From contig OZ038423.1 in the NCBI GenBank assembly GCA_964036155.1, forward strand, positions 77,329,249-77,393,248: a stretch of 64,000 nucleotides of DNA. Reading direction: 5' to 3'. Below are positions 25,358-38,100 of the stretch, piece after piece. A model generated the notes under the pieces. The model saw only the letters and a program-made list of their open reading frames with translations. It ran no database searches and had not been told where the DNA came from. The stretch comes from Diploscapter coronatus. Lineage: Eukaryota; Nematoda; Chromadorea; Rhabditida; Rhabditidae. Made by a program: the position numbers and the translations under genes. How positions within the stretch are numbered: the stretch's first letter is position 1; each line of letters opens with the position of its first letter.

Positions 25358-28300
25358 TCAGATATGTTTGGAAAGACGAGATCCATTGCCTGTGCCATTG
25401 TTGGTGCAGGAATTTCTGCTCGAGGGGGAAAAGGAAGGAGGTGGTTCAGGATGGAAACTGCCTGCAGAGGACGAGGCATCGTTCGACAGACCCGCACTCG
25501 GCAAATGTGGGATCGATCTGCAAGATGTGGCATTTGAAAATGTGAAAATAGAAAATGAATAAAAATGCCTATTTTGAAGCGAGTTAGCAGAAATAGTCGA
25601 AACTTCTATTCCGACTTGGAGAAAAGATCTTAAAGCATTTTCGGCTAAAAACGTTTCAAAATTCAGATTCAAATACAACAACAGAACATCATGTCTGTCG
25701 CTTCTGAAATGAACGCTCGATTCAGGAGACGGTGAAAGATTTCTCAAATTCAATTCATGGGGAATGATGATAATCCAACCTGAAGCGAGAGATGTTGCAC
25801 TTGCGGTTGCCCATCGCTTCAGCCGGATTCAGCTGCAGTTCCGCCGGTCCCTTTGTCCCTCTTCTTCTTTTCTGCTCCACTCCATTCCCGTCTGCCTTGT
25901 CTCCGTTCAGCTGCGTCCTCTGCAAATCCGTTCTCCCTTCATTTCAATCATTCGTTCATTCTTCTCACCAACTCGTCCATTGCATCGACCTCGTGTCTGT
26001 GCAGAAACAGACAGCGCGCCCCGTACGGACAGGTGCCGTTTTCTTCCTCGTTGCGGCAGAACTTCGTCTTGTACTTCAGGTTCTGTGCGGCGGCCGGCAA
26101 AGGCTGAAATTGAATGTCTTGAAATCTCTTATATTCGAAAATTTCACGGAATAATGAATCAACACACAACACATGAGAAAATGCTTAGAAGGTTTGATGT
26201 AAAGTTGTTCAATTTAAAACAAAAATTTCCAATGAAATACCTTGCGAAATGCGTTCTCAATAACCAGTGGGATATCCTGCATCCTATGTTTGCCGTGCCC
26301 ATTCAGCCCCTTCCTCGGTCCATCCTGCATCTTCAGACTGTGCACTCGGTCCTCCAGATCCTGCATCTGCATCTGTTTGCTCTGCTTGGGGAATACTCGC
26401 CAATTGGCTGGATACTGCTGGTAGAGGAACGAGGGACTGCTGTTGTTGTGCAGCCGAGTCGACGTCAGCAATTCGCCAGATGAGGCAGTCGTGTCACGAG
26501 CGCGACGAACGACAGGGTAGCGCTGAAAAAGAAATGAATGTCAGCCGAGATTTTTCAGTTTTCTGAATAGCATTTTCAGTTTTGTGATGTGACGATGAGA
26601 ATGGCAATGAATTTCATCTCGTAAAATTTCAAAACATCGAATTTCAAGATTTTGCAGTTCTCAAGAAGGCCCATTTGAAAATATTCATCTACGCTGTTCA
26701 AGTTGTGGTTTCCACTTACGCTGGTAGGCAGATCCTCGTCACTGGGGAAGATGCAGCTGATGAGGTTGTCGCTGCTGGGCATCGCCTGTCTGCCTCTGGC
26801 TGCGGCGTTGCTCGATTGGCGAAGTCGGGCAGAAGGAGTCTGCTGCTGGCGCCAGAGGATGGAGTTCTGGAACTGCTGCTGTTGCTGACGGGGATTGCCT
26901 GCGTCCATTGACGAGCCGCGCAGAGGGGTCGAGGTGTGCATTGGGGAGCCCACTGAAATCGACTAAAGTTGGAATGGTTTTCAAAGATCAACTTTGACAA
27001 CTTCCAGAATTAAAACATTACAGCACGAAAAAGTGTGCAAAAATGAGGCTTTCTCCTACTGTCACCCCCTAACATTTTCTACATGTTTTTCAAAGTGAAA
27101 TTGCCAGTTTTTACTCAATAGAATAAAATTTTTAGACTCCAAAGACATTGCTATGCTGCAGTACTCTCAGGCTGATATGTTCACCATTTTGATCCTGATT
27201 TTGTTTTGCTAACCCTTTTTGGACCCTCCAGCCGTTTGCGGCGGTGTCTTGGGGTTGTCCGAGTTCCGCAGCGGCGCCAGGTGCTTGATGTCAGCCTGTC
27301 CCTGCTGTTGCTGCTGGTAGCCAAATGAAGGAGCAGGGGCGATGTTGTAGGTGGAGGGCAGGAACTGGGTTGGAGCGTACATTGGCACCGGTGCGTAGAA
27401 CTGCATCGGATAGTCGCTGGCTGCTGCTGAAAGAGAGTGCATTGTTGAATGGAGGTTTCTTCTAGTTGGTTAGATAGATATTTCATGGAATTTCGCTTTC
27501 ACAGCATTCGAAGATGCAATTCCCTCAAAATCATATCCCTAAGAACATTTTACGGGACGGCGACGTTTCCGAACCCTGCCACTTCCGGAGCTGCCCATTT
27601 CAGAACTCCGAACTCTAAAAATGAATACCTGACAAATGGAAACTTCAGAACTCACTCAAAATATGAAATCCAGCTCTGAAATAACCAGTTCTGAAACGTC
27701 GCCGTCCCCATTTTACCAGATGAGATGGAAACTACTCCGACAATCCCAAGTTTCGCTCACTAACTCCCTTTGATCGAACTTACCCATTGGATAGAACTGT
27801 TGAGTGGGAGGAGCGCCAGAATAGGCGCCAGGCTGCATCGGCTGGAGCTGAACGGGTCCGTTGGGCCCAGGCGCGTAGCTGTACATCGGCCCGTAGTTGT
27901 ACTGCATCGGGGCGAAGGCCGTATATGGACGGGTTGGTGGAGCTGCCTGGTAGACGTACTGAAATAAAAAAAAAAAAAGAAAACATCAAGGAACCGAGCT
28001 CTCAAAACTCGACCTGCAGAAAAATAGTATATCTTTTCGAGAGAAGAAAAGAAGATATGTCCTTTTGTTCTCTTAATATGATACAACCACTATTTCTGCG
28101 AGTCGATTTGCGGGCCGTTTTGAGAAGTCTGAGCAAGAAGTTCATTGAATTATCAAAGAAGCTGCATCAGCAACCTCAGTGACAATTTGAGAATGATCGT
28201 GCTTTCCTGTGTGAAGATTCAGAAGAATTTCTAGATTTTCGTTTTTTTTAATTCGAAGTTTAACCTAAAATTTCGGAATTGTGCAAATTCAAACATTCCC

Positions 28301-28387
28301 ACTAAACTTGCAGTCTTCTATCCTCCTTACCTCGCTCTGCTCAGTAGAAGGCTGTGCGAGGTGGGGCACAGACGCAGCGTGGTACAT
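25358..28387 (-). CDS. Single CCCH zinc-finger RNA-binding protein with low-complexity N-terminus
   Basis: Eight exons on the minus strand, 28331-28387, 27784-27958, 27214-27426, 26720-26952, 26241-26522, 25969-26103, 25780-25919 and 25358-25517, join in frame to 464 residues. Residues 1 to about 230 are rich in Pro, Gln, Tyr, Asn and Met (YNYGPMYSYAPGPNGP, GYQQQQQGQ), resembling prion-like regions of RNP-granule proteins. One CCCH finger, C-x8-C-x5-C-x3-H at residues 336-355, is preceded by YKTKF and contains CPYGARCLFLH. That matches the second finger of OMA/MEX/POS-type nematode proteins and TTP relatives, which bind U/A-rich 3' UTR elements. Those proteins normally carry two fingers; no partner finger is visible here. 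The tail has a basic KRRR patch and a Ser/Pro-rich end. The ATG follows an acceptor (GATTTCAG) by 5 bases, so a leader exon or trans-splicing is likely. Confidence 0.82.
27997..28130. mobile_element. AGACTTCTC-family MITE copy (ZF gene intron)
   Basis: The left end CTCTCAAAACTCGACCTGCAG with AAAAATAG and the right end ACTATTTCTGCGAGTCGA...TTTTGAGAAGTCT are inverted copies of each other around a core rich in GAGAGAAGAAAAGA. It lies between the first two coding exons of the CCCH gene and has no coding capacity. Confidence 0.65.
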
Positions 28388-30825
28388 CTCGCCTGAAATC
28401 AAGAAAATTCATCTAAACCCTGGAGAAAAATCACGAGACGCGGCAAAATTAGAAATAAGAAATGAACGGAAGCAACCACTTTACGAAAATCACCGTTTCG
28501 CGCCAAGTCAACACTGTTCATTTTCATTTCGAGCTTCGTTGATTTTTCGTTTTCCTCGTTTTTGACGTTCCCTTTGAAATTTTTGCCGATTTGAGCCTAG
28601 ACTTCTCAAAATTCGACCTGCAATCAACCCGCAGAAAAATAGCACATCGTTTCGAGAGAGAGAGAAGACTGCATGCTCTTTTCCTCTCTCAATACAACAC
28701 ACTACTTTTCTGCGGATCGAGTTTTGAGGAGTCTGTTCGAGTCCGGAAATCTGTTCAGCTCTTCTGAATTTACGATGCGATTTGAAACGTCTTTTATTCG
28801 TTGCTTTTAATCATTCAGAACTCGAAATTTCGTTTTTTTTTCTGCAGATCAAAAATATTTTTTCATATTTTGCTTAGTTTGGCAATTTTAGTAGATAGTG
28901 ACCGAGTTTGAACTTTGCCCTAATTATCACTCATTATCATTTCTCCATTCACTAACTGCCAGCCTTACACTTTTTCCTTCTGTTCTTATCTCGGTGGTCT
29001 GATCAGAAAGCGAGAGATCGAGTAAAGATGCAGAGAAAGAAGCAGTTTGAACGTGCGTGTCCAATTTGATTTTTAATCAAGGCCAGCTACTTCCGTTTTA
29101 CTCCAAATTCTTTGAATTTGTGCACTCATTGAGCTTATTCTGTAGATTTATGAAGACTATAGTGCCCCTACTATTTAATTTTAGTGCTACTTTCTCCGCT
29201 TTAACCTTATTAGATTTGAGAAAGCAAAATTTGCTAACATTCAGTAATAGCGCATTTCATATACTTTCATAATTTAGTCAGGCAAATTCGATAACGACTT
29301 TGTGCATCTTGCGAATTCGTTGCCCTTTGATTAGTTTTCCGCGAGCATATTTTCATCTGCAACTTCATACTTCATTTTAGTCCATTTCAGCTTCTTTTTT
29401 TTGCCTTTTCCCCTTTTCCATTTCTGACTCCGTTCCCTTTTCCTCCCTTTTCTTCCCTTTTTCATTCCCATTTCACCCCGCCCACTGCCTTCGAAGACGT
29501 TTTCCCATTGCATCGATTCGAATGCATAACTTTTGACATTCCTTGGTCTTGCGTGCCGAGCTTCTTCCCATTTTTGGCTATTTATTGTCCATTCAGACAT
29601 TCCAACGCCTTTCCTTTGCTCTTCGATTCCTTCCCAAAAGTGCGATTCTTCATTCCTCGTTTATGATCTCCATTTGTTAATCCCAGAAAGATGAAAAGAC
29701 TTTTGCAATGTTTCATTTTGCTTTTCTTACAATTAGAATCTTTTCCTCCCTATTTTCAACCTTCTCTGAAACGCATAAAGATTACCGAATCATTCCCTCG
29801 AATTGCCCTGTCAAATTGCAATTGTCATGTTGTGACTAGCAGTGATGGCGAAATACTAGTTGTCTTCCAGGGGTCCAAAGGGTTGTCACTTGGTTGTTTA
29901 CCTTTACATTCTTCGTTCTTCATTCTCTTCATTTCCTCCATTTCCTCCATTCTCATTTTGCAGTAAATCGATTTTCGTCTAGCAACTGAATTCTCATTTT
30001 GTAAAGGCTTTCATTAGAATAAGTCTTCTTCGTACTTTTAGCGATTGCCTAGGTAACGATAAATCAAGATGTGTTCTAAAGGACTTTACCCTTTCATGAC
30101 TTCTTTGTAGATATCATATTGTTCGTACAGCTGCATTCGAAAAGTTCATATAATTTTGGGTGAACAGGCAAGTTTTGTCGATAAAGAGAACCACGCTTGC
30201 TTTTCCAAGAGATCTCACCTTTGTTGCTTTAAAAAGTGGAGTGATGTTCTCTCCTTCTCTTCCTTCCTTTCTCTCTTCATTTGTGCATCACGTAGTCTTC
30301 ATTGCTGCATTCCTCAGTTTACAACTCCACGTGCTGTTGTTTCGAGTTCACTTCCAACTGAATTCTCCCCCTTTCCATTTGACAATCGCATTTCGATTTT
30401 TGTTGATAGCCCTAATTATTTTCTCCTCACTTTCCTTCTCGCCTTTCTTTCCATTCCTTTCTTTTCCTCTCTCTTTTATCGACTCTCTCCTCGCATTTCT
30501 ATCTCGCCACTTGCGTTTGCAGTGCTTTTTCACTCTCCACTTTGCAAAAAATCCCTATCACCCAGTTTTAGTTTCAGCTAATCACAACCACTAATTTATC
30601 AGATTTTCTTATTCCTCCACCTTTTATTTCTCTTCGTTTTCAAATTCTTTTATCGGAATTTCGCAAGCATTTTCTCGTTGAGTCAACTTTTCTGGTGCGA
30701 ATTTGAAAATTTTCAGGCCGAAAATTTGACAATTCTTATTTTCTGCTAAAATCGATCGATCGGAGAATTGTCGTCGATTATCAGCAGCTTATTATCTTCT
30801 GTTATTCTCCTAATTTTGTCGAACA
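28388..30825. other. Divergent intergenic region with pyrimidine-rich tracts
   Basis: About 2.4 kb between the divergent CCCH and MBOAT genes. The plus strand is rich in C and T, especially at 29380-29470 and 30240-30540, which creates long but low-complexity open frames on both strands with no domain signal. It presumably holds both promoters. A MITE copy lies at 28599-28734. Confidence 0.45.
28599..28734. mobile_element. AGACTTCTC-family MITE, most complete copy
   Basis: A 136-base palindromic element. It begins AGACTTCTCAAAATTCGACC and ends with the complement, CGAGTTTTGAGGAGTCT. Subterminal inverted motifs GCAGAAAAATAG and CTACTTTTCTGC lie inside, with a GAGAGAGAGAAGA / TCCTCTCTC core. 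This is the reference copy for the other family members in the window. No clear target duplication was found. Confidence 0.75.
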
Positions 30826-33784
30826 ATGCCCGGAGTGCACACGTTTTATGATGGATGCCAGATTCTGCAGCCATTCGCAGACGCGATTGGGATCGAAATC
30901 GACCGGGTATGTTAGTCTGACTGTACACATAGCTTAGTTTGCAAAAATGGATAATTCCGCTGAATTGTGTTAAGTTTGGAGCAAAAATTGAGGAAAAATT
31001 TCCAATTGCTTTAAAAGTTTCTAAAGGGATAGAAGAACGTCGTGTCTTCTTGAAATTCATTGTTCAAATTTAGTTATCATTGATAGAAAAACTTTCTGGG
31101 AGTCATTATCATAATTCCGTACTTAACATAACATAATTTTGCAGACGAATTTCGTAGTAGCAATGTTTGTGAACCTGTGTTTTGCATATATTTATCGGAC
31201 TCGAATGGGACCTGGCCAGGTGTCGAGACAAGTCAGGACTGTCGCTCCCTCAATACTCGGAATCGCTTTGTGCTTCTTCTGTTTTGGACGGTAACCCATT
31301 TTCACTTTTATGTCTTTCCATTTTGATATAATGTGTATATTTTATTCCTACTAGTTTTTTCAGTCTTACAATTCAAATGGAAGAAAGTATTCGTTTTTGG
31401 GAATATTGTACATACATATGGAGTAAATACTCATTTACGAAATGACAAGTCGTATCCTTTGAAAGCGTCCCGAGTTTATCTTTAACTACTACTACTATTC
31501 ATAGTAAAGAAGGATGGTTTCTTCTTTCGTTTTTACTGTTTTCGCTTTCGTCCACATTTTTCAAAGGATAATTCTTGTCATGCCTTGTACTTGTCTAATA
31601 ATATGCTCAGGTATTTAATCAAGTTAAATTATGTTTAAACTTTCAGGGCGATAAAGCATCTTCTTTCAAATGCGCTCATCAGCTATGCTATCATGTATCT
31701 CGCTCCAGCAAAACATGCTCACAAGTGAGCCCATTCATTAGTTTTTCTTAACTTTTTTTCTCATTTCAGATTGGTATTTTTGTTCGCAATGGGATACTTG
31801 TTATTTATTCACTTCTATCGCTTTCTAATTCTCACTTCGTATTATTTGGACATCACTGGACCGATCATGGTTGCCGTTGAAAAGGTATTTTATTTTTTAT
31901 CAATTACGCTTTTTCTCCAAAACTTATTTTTGACACAATAATGATCAAATTTAAGACGAGTTAAAACAAGATTCTTCGTTATTGAAATGTTCAATTGCAG
32001 ATCACAATGATTGCATTCAATCTGCACGATGGCGTGGTCAAGAAGGAATCGGAATTGACTCCCTGGCAGAAGAGACAACAACTCAAGTATTTTTTTTATT
32101 TTGATCCTTTACCAAGTAGAAATTTCAGAAAATTACCTTCATTCCTCGAGTACATGTCCTACATCTTCAACTTCCAAACAGTTCTGACCGGACCTGTCAA
32201 TTTCTACTCGGACTATGAGAAGTTCTTGGATGGCACTCATGTCCCTATCGACAAAAGTGGAAAGGTCATTTTTAAATTGTATATTTGAATTTCTTTATTT
32301 TTTAGCCTCATTCTCCAACGAAAGTTGCCACAAAGAAGTGTATCGAAGCGCTTGTCTACATGATCATCATCGCCACTTTGGGATCAACTTACACTCCGGA
32401 ATTGGTTACTCGATCTGAGTAAGAGTGATTCTCTTTAATTCTTTTATTTTTGAAAATGCTGATTTCCTAGTTTTTAGTTACTTGGCCCTCCCCATCTATA
32501 AATGGCTGTTCTGGTGGTTCTTCACGATTCAGCTGATCCGAGTCACTTATTACTTTGCCTGGGTGCTGGCCGATGCCATTTGCAATCTTTCTGGCTTTGG
32601 CTTCAATGGCTTTGACGAGCAAGGAAATCCCCAATGGACTCTCTGCACAAGTGTCTATCCTTACAAAGTCGAGGTGAGCATTTTCTTGCAATTTATCTGA
32701 TTAAAAATGACTATTTTCATTCTAGGAAAGAATTTCCAGATGGCTCAAAGTTTCAAAGAGACGCTCGATGGTTGGAATACTCTGACTGGCGAGTGGCTGC
32801 GGCAAATCGCCTATGAGAGAGCCCCCAAGAACATCCGCACCCTTTCGACCTACGTTCTTTCGGCAGTCTGGCACGGAGTCTCAGTGGGCTATTACATGAC
32901 CTTCATGACTGGCGCACTCATGACACTCGCTGGATCTACTGTAAGATTTTTCCTATTTTCAATCAGATCGGTTCTAGTCTTTTTTCTCGAAAATATCAGA
33001 AAACGAAACTGGATGCCGAATATCTTGTTCTTCGTTCAAATGAACAAGACGGCATGCAATTCTTATTTTACAAGATAACATTCCTCCTTGACGTCTCTCA
33101 GTTTAGCTAATTTTTCCCCATATGCCGAACCGAGAGACGTCAAGGTAAAAAGTTTCGTTGGTAACTCTTCCGAAATATAGATTCTATCAGATTGCCAAAT
33201 CACTTTCCGGAAATGCAAAATTTCATCTAATAGGACTCCTTTGAATAAGTTATACATGGATTTCAAATTTGAATCAAAGATATTAGAATAATCGACTCTT
33301 GAGTTAAAAAAAACTTATGAAGATACCTGATTTAGTTCCGTCGCTGCATGCGGTGGCGCTTCGTGGACAGTCCTCAGATCAAACTCGTCTACGACTTCGT
33401 CAGTTTTTGGGCCACAAAAGTCGCTTTGGCCTACACTACTTACCCCTTCGTCACGATGAATCTTCAGCCTGGATTGTTTGTTTATCAGTAAGTTTAAAAA
33501 TAGTTGCTTTTTTAATGAAAATATAGAACTTTCATGATTGAAAAGATCTCCGCTTCAATTTGATGCAACAGAAAGAACAAAAAGTCGAATGTGAACATTA
33601 TATAAGAAAAGAACTCCAAATCCCAATGTGCAATAATTTTAGGCGTGTATTTTTCTTCGTGCACGTCTCAGCCCTCCTGATTCTGATCGTTCTGCCAAAA
33701 GTGTTCCCCCCTCAGCGGAAGCCCAAACCATCCGACGGAACTGAACAGAAGGAGAAGAGTGCGGAACTCAAGAAGGACCTCTAA
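30826..33784 (+). CDS. MBOAT lysophospholipid acyltransferase (MBOAT1/2-like)
   Basis: Eleven exons in phase, 30826-30906, 31145-31290, 31647-31724, 31770-31884, 32001-32086, 32129-32264, 32306-32418, 32478-32673, 32740-32940, 33336-33487 and 33643-33784, encode 481 residues. This is a multi-spanning ER membrane protein of the MBOAT family, which transfers acyl chains from acyl-CoA to lysophospholipids. The block GFNGFDEQGNPQW, then SFKETLDGWN with the conserved Asn (330) and SAVWHGVSVGYY with the catalytic His (362), closely matches MBOAT1/2 and LPCAT-type enzymes. The C-terminus is basic and ends in KKDL, a KKxx dilysine ER-retrieval signal. Possible poly(A) signals lie about 0.8 kb downstream. 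Which lysophospholipid head group it prefers cannot be read from the sequence. Confidence 0.93.
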
Positions 33785-35132
33785 TCGTGAGACTTCTTTT
33801 ATTATTTCTCCTTTCAGATTTTTTTTTTTTTTTAAATCTTTTATGTTTTTTTTAAACAGCAATGTTCTGAAAAAAGATTCTCACTAAAATCATTTTCACT
33901 GCTATTTTCGTGAGATTCTAAAAATTAGATAGCCATGTAGCTTTTGTTAAGTTCTTTTCTTATTCTCACTCTTCGGTTACCCTATATATAGGTGAAAACA
34001 TACGCGTCTAATTAAGAATATGACCTACATGTCTCTAGTTTTCCAACTATTAATCTCATCCTTCATATCTCTAATTATTTAATTACCCTAAATGAAGGCC
34101 AGCTAGATTTTCTAATTGCAGGCAGCTTTTTTGATTTACAGTGACCGGTATCATGTCAAAATGTAGCGAGTGATGCAAAACTTTGCTTGCCACTGTATCT
34201 TAACTAAACATCGAATATCCGGCAGGTAAATGTCAGCTAAATTAGTTATGAACTGTGTAAATTATCAAAGGCTTGTGATTATATCAATTTTGCAATTTGC
34301 TAATAATTTCTGTGAAATATCACTAGGCATTTATATATTCCATGTTATCCGGTAATAATAATCAAACATTTACATCACTTCACAAGAAATCCTCCACCTA
34401 ATAATGATTAGATTTTCAAGATTTCAGTCTATTTTCCATATTCACATTGACAAATGCACTTCATTGATATGAAAAACCAGGGTATCAAATTATTATTTCC
34501 ATGTTTGTTTGAAATTTTGATTTTGACTCTTTATTTTCCTTTGATTATGATTTTTTCTGCTTAGCTTTATGTCATTTTATATGATGAAAATAAAAAAAAT
34601 TCATCGAAATACTCAGAAAACTTTATTAGAAATTTTGCAAAATTGCAAAAAGTCATAAAAGAATTACCCGCTCTAAAACATACCATGCAAAATTTATCAG
34701 CAATACAGATTTCGATATTTGAGAAGAGTTTCGAACTTGAGACCAATCAGAGCAAATTTGGTGAACGAAATGGCTTACGATACAAACACTTTATGAAGCA
34801 TTTTAATCTCGAACATATGTCAAATTTGGAATTACCCTAGCGGAAATATTGTTGAAAGTGTCATCATTTACAACTTGAATTTATCACAGGAAAATGATAC
34901 TTGAGAAGAAAAAATATTGATTAGTGAAGTTTACAATTACGGTCTCTTGTACTTTCCACCCCTAAGTTATCCTTTTCTTTTTGTAGTTTTTACTCCTTTC
35001 TGGAAAATAGCAAGGAGAAGAAGAAAAGGAGGTAAAAACTACAAAAGGATAATTTAGGGGTAAAAAGTACAAGCGACCACAATTATTTGTTCTCAAATTT
35101 CTATCTTTTCTACGATATCGCTTTTTGGCTGG
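33785..35132. other. Convergent 3' region between MBOAT and beta-catenin genes
   Basis: An AT-rich stretch with no supported gene, presumably the 3' UTRs of both flanking genes. It contains the long inverted repeat at 34940-35078. An AATAAA occurs at about 34586. Confidence 0.45.
34940..35078. repeat. Long inverted repeat (about 60-base arms)
   Basis: The left arm (34941-35000, starting GGTCTCTTGTACTTTCCACC) is complementary with few mismatches to the right arm (35012-35078, ending AAAAAGTACAAGCGACC), separated by about 11 bases. The shared block is rich in CTCCTTTTC / GTAGTTTTTA. The 7 bases ACAATTA flank it at 34933-34939 and 35079-35085, so it is probably a foldback element. It starts about 55 bases beyond the beta-catenin stop codon and would be transcribed in that 3' UTR as a long hairpin. 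Confidence 0.75.
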
Positions 35133-38100
35133 TTATCCTCGATTGTCATCCTGGCTTGAGGCAGCACTTGCAGCTGATTCTCGAGGAATTGCAGCGTTTT
35201 CCTTGCAAATTGAGCCATATTTGGATACTTCTGCTGATTCGCTGCCTTGTTCAAGTAATTCATCGAGATTTGATCGTACAGCCAGCTGGAAATTCAAATT
35301 GAGTGATAATTTTACACATGCTGTATCTTGATTTGTTTTACGGCAATGCTATTTTCGGTGCAACACTGTTTGAAAAATATGGCTTAGTTCATAGCCTGCG
35401 GGCTTTTTTTTTTTAAATGATCCAGACATATAAAAAGCTCGCGAACCATGAACTAGGCCGTAAAATACTGCACGAGTTTTTCTAAATTGAGACCAGGATT
35501 TTGAAGATGGAAAATATCTTTCTTTTCATTCGTTGAAAATCGTGTTCTAATATGTTTTCCAGTATGAATTGGCATTCAAGATCAACAACTTGTAGGGAAG
35601 TGAAACTCAAAACTGCTTACACTGTAGAATTAGGTGCCTGCTGAGAGAAAATGCAGCAAAATTCGATTATCATGTGCCAGATGCTTGCGTCTTCCGTCAA
35701 ACTCAACAGCGTCAGAGGATTGTTCTCCCTAAAATTAAAATTATTAGCCAAGGAAAAGTTAAAAACGAGATAATTACCTTAAAATTTGCGCCAATCTTTG
35801 TGCCATCATAGAATTTTTGCTCAAATGGAAGAGAATGTCGAAGCTGAGATAGATGAACTCCAAAGCATATCCATTCCGTCTTTGCATTTCCATATCGAGT
35901 TGCGACTAAAATGATCTTCATAAACAGATGTTGGCGAGTCGAAATTTTGCGACCCCTGATGCAATCAAAAACCTCGACCCCGGCCCGACGGAGTCGGGTC
36001 GAGACCAGCATCCCTGTTCATAAAAATAAAAGAAAGTTCTTTATTCTGACCTTATTTTGATACTGCATATTTGCATTGTGCATCCTCAAAATCTCAAACA
36101 TTTGCTTTGCCCTGCCCAGTAGTCGAGTTGGCAGAAGCACATTCTCAGGATCTGTTATGTCCAGGAAATAGATCGCGAAATTGGCGTCGAACTCAAGACA
36201 TCTGAAACATCTCAGTATTATTGCTGACTAAGAAATAAGCTAATTTTCTATAAAAATAGCATTTTTTATTTTCCTCCAATAAGAAAGAACATACTTTAAA
36301 AATCCTATAAAAACCAATCCAATCAAATTTAAGTTTTTTTACGAATGAAGACCAACTAACCGTTTGATGAGAAGCGCAGAATGTCGGTAGATTTCAACGG
36401 AATCGCTGCAGGCGATCATAGAAACGAAGAATTTGCACGATAAGTGACACATTTGGATGATTAATTGCAGAGCCATTTTGACGTGCTCATCTGGATAGCC
36501 AGATCCTGCCTGCTTATCGGTCAGAATAACCAAAGTGAACAGAATGTTCAGCTGAAAAACATTAATCATTTAAATAGATTACGTAGCTCGAGTTTCTTTT
36601 TCGGGAAATTCAAAATAATGATACATAGATAGACGTATGTCCTTCATACATTTTAACAAAGTTATACCAATTCTAATTTTGAATATTCTGAAAAGTCTTT
36701 ACCGATAAAACTTTTTAAAAATCCGAAATATGAATGGCTGAAAGTGAATTTTACCTGAATTGTGGTAACCCGTTTTCTCAAATCGGTCACATCGTAATGA
36801 TAGTCGATTTGGTTGAAGAAATTCTCCAACATCGGCAGGAAATTCAGCACAGTTTCGATGCCTCGAGAGGTCACGATTGTCGCCTGAAAAATAAGATTGA
36901 GAAATTGGATTCGGGAAAAACTTGTTTACCTTATTTTTCGGACTGTGATATCCAACATTCATGAGGAAAGTGGTCGCGTGCTGGTTAATTATCAGGTCAT
37001 TTGCACCAATCAGTCGAATTGTTAGCGAAATGGCTTCAGAAACGTCCTGAAAAAGAAACTCAATTCATGTATTTTATCAGAAAGCTGAAGATCTTCTGAT
37101 ATATCTCAGGAAAACCACGATTTGGTAGAAATATAATTTTTACCTGATTCGCGATAGTCGGTCTGTAGCTACTCTGGCACATACAGGACAAAGCAATGTG
37201 CAGAATGCGAGATGAGCCATGGGGCAATAATCCTGCTATTCTCTAAAAGCAAAATAAACTATCTAAAACCATTCTAGATATCTTTTACCTGAACTCCACC
37301 GACTTCAATAAATTTGTCCAGGTAGAAGCTATGGCTGAGAAATTCAGAGAGACATGTCAAAACTGCATGCAAAACCTTAAAATTCAGGAATATATATTTT
37401 AAAAAATTAATGGCACACTGACTTTCTCATCCTCGTTATACTCAAGATTGATGAGCAATTTCTCAATTCCACCATTGGCAACAATGCGCTGTTTCAATAT
37501 GTTCATCTGAAAGATAACTATTTTTCTGTTTTCTGAACTGAATGCTTTTGGGTTTGAGTCATGATTTTACAATGATAAAATGATAATTCAGCACAAGATC
37601 TATGCATTTCGGGTTTCGTATAAATATCAAAGACGATGATGAATTTTTTGCAATATATGAAACGAGAATTCAATGTATCATTTTCCCCCGGCGATTATCA
37701 GCAAATTTTAGCAAAAGCTGTGAAGTGCACGATAAAAATAACTCAACCTAAACAATAAGCATTTTATTGTACCTTGGCGTAATCCTTTATTCTGGTCAAT
37801 AATTTGAGACAGTCGGCTGCGAATTTCTTCTCGTCTACAGTGGATTCTTTCAGGGCCAAATGCTCCAGAATAACCTCGACTAAACCTGGCTGTTCTCTAA
37901 AAAATGACAAATAAGAAAAATGATGATGAACTAATTGAACTACCTAGCAGATTTTCGAAATATCGCTTTGATATTCAGCAAAGTGCACAACACCCATAGG
38001 CATCTATCCGTATAAACTGTGTGACCGCTAAAAATCGTGAAATTCCTTTCAGGTAAATTTTAAAAAATCTCACATTTTCAACCGACTATAAAGCAGAAAT

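Noticed and set aside
25764..26483. Plus-strand open frame of 239 codons
   Set aside because: It is the antisense of the CCCH gene exons; the finger and consistent splicing are on the minus strand.
29691..29966. Plus-strand open frame starting with a hydrophobic signal-like stretch
   Set aside because: The hydrophobicity reflects T-rich DNA; the rest of the frame is not protein-like.
30156..30594. Two overlapping plus-strand open frames of about 140 codons
   Set aside because: They arise from CT-rich low-complexity sequence giving Ser/Phe/Leu-rich translations with no splice support.
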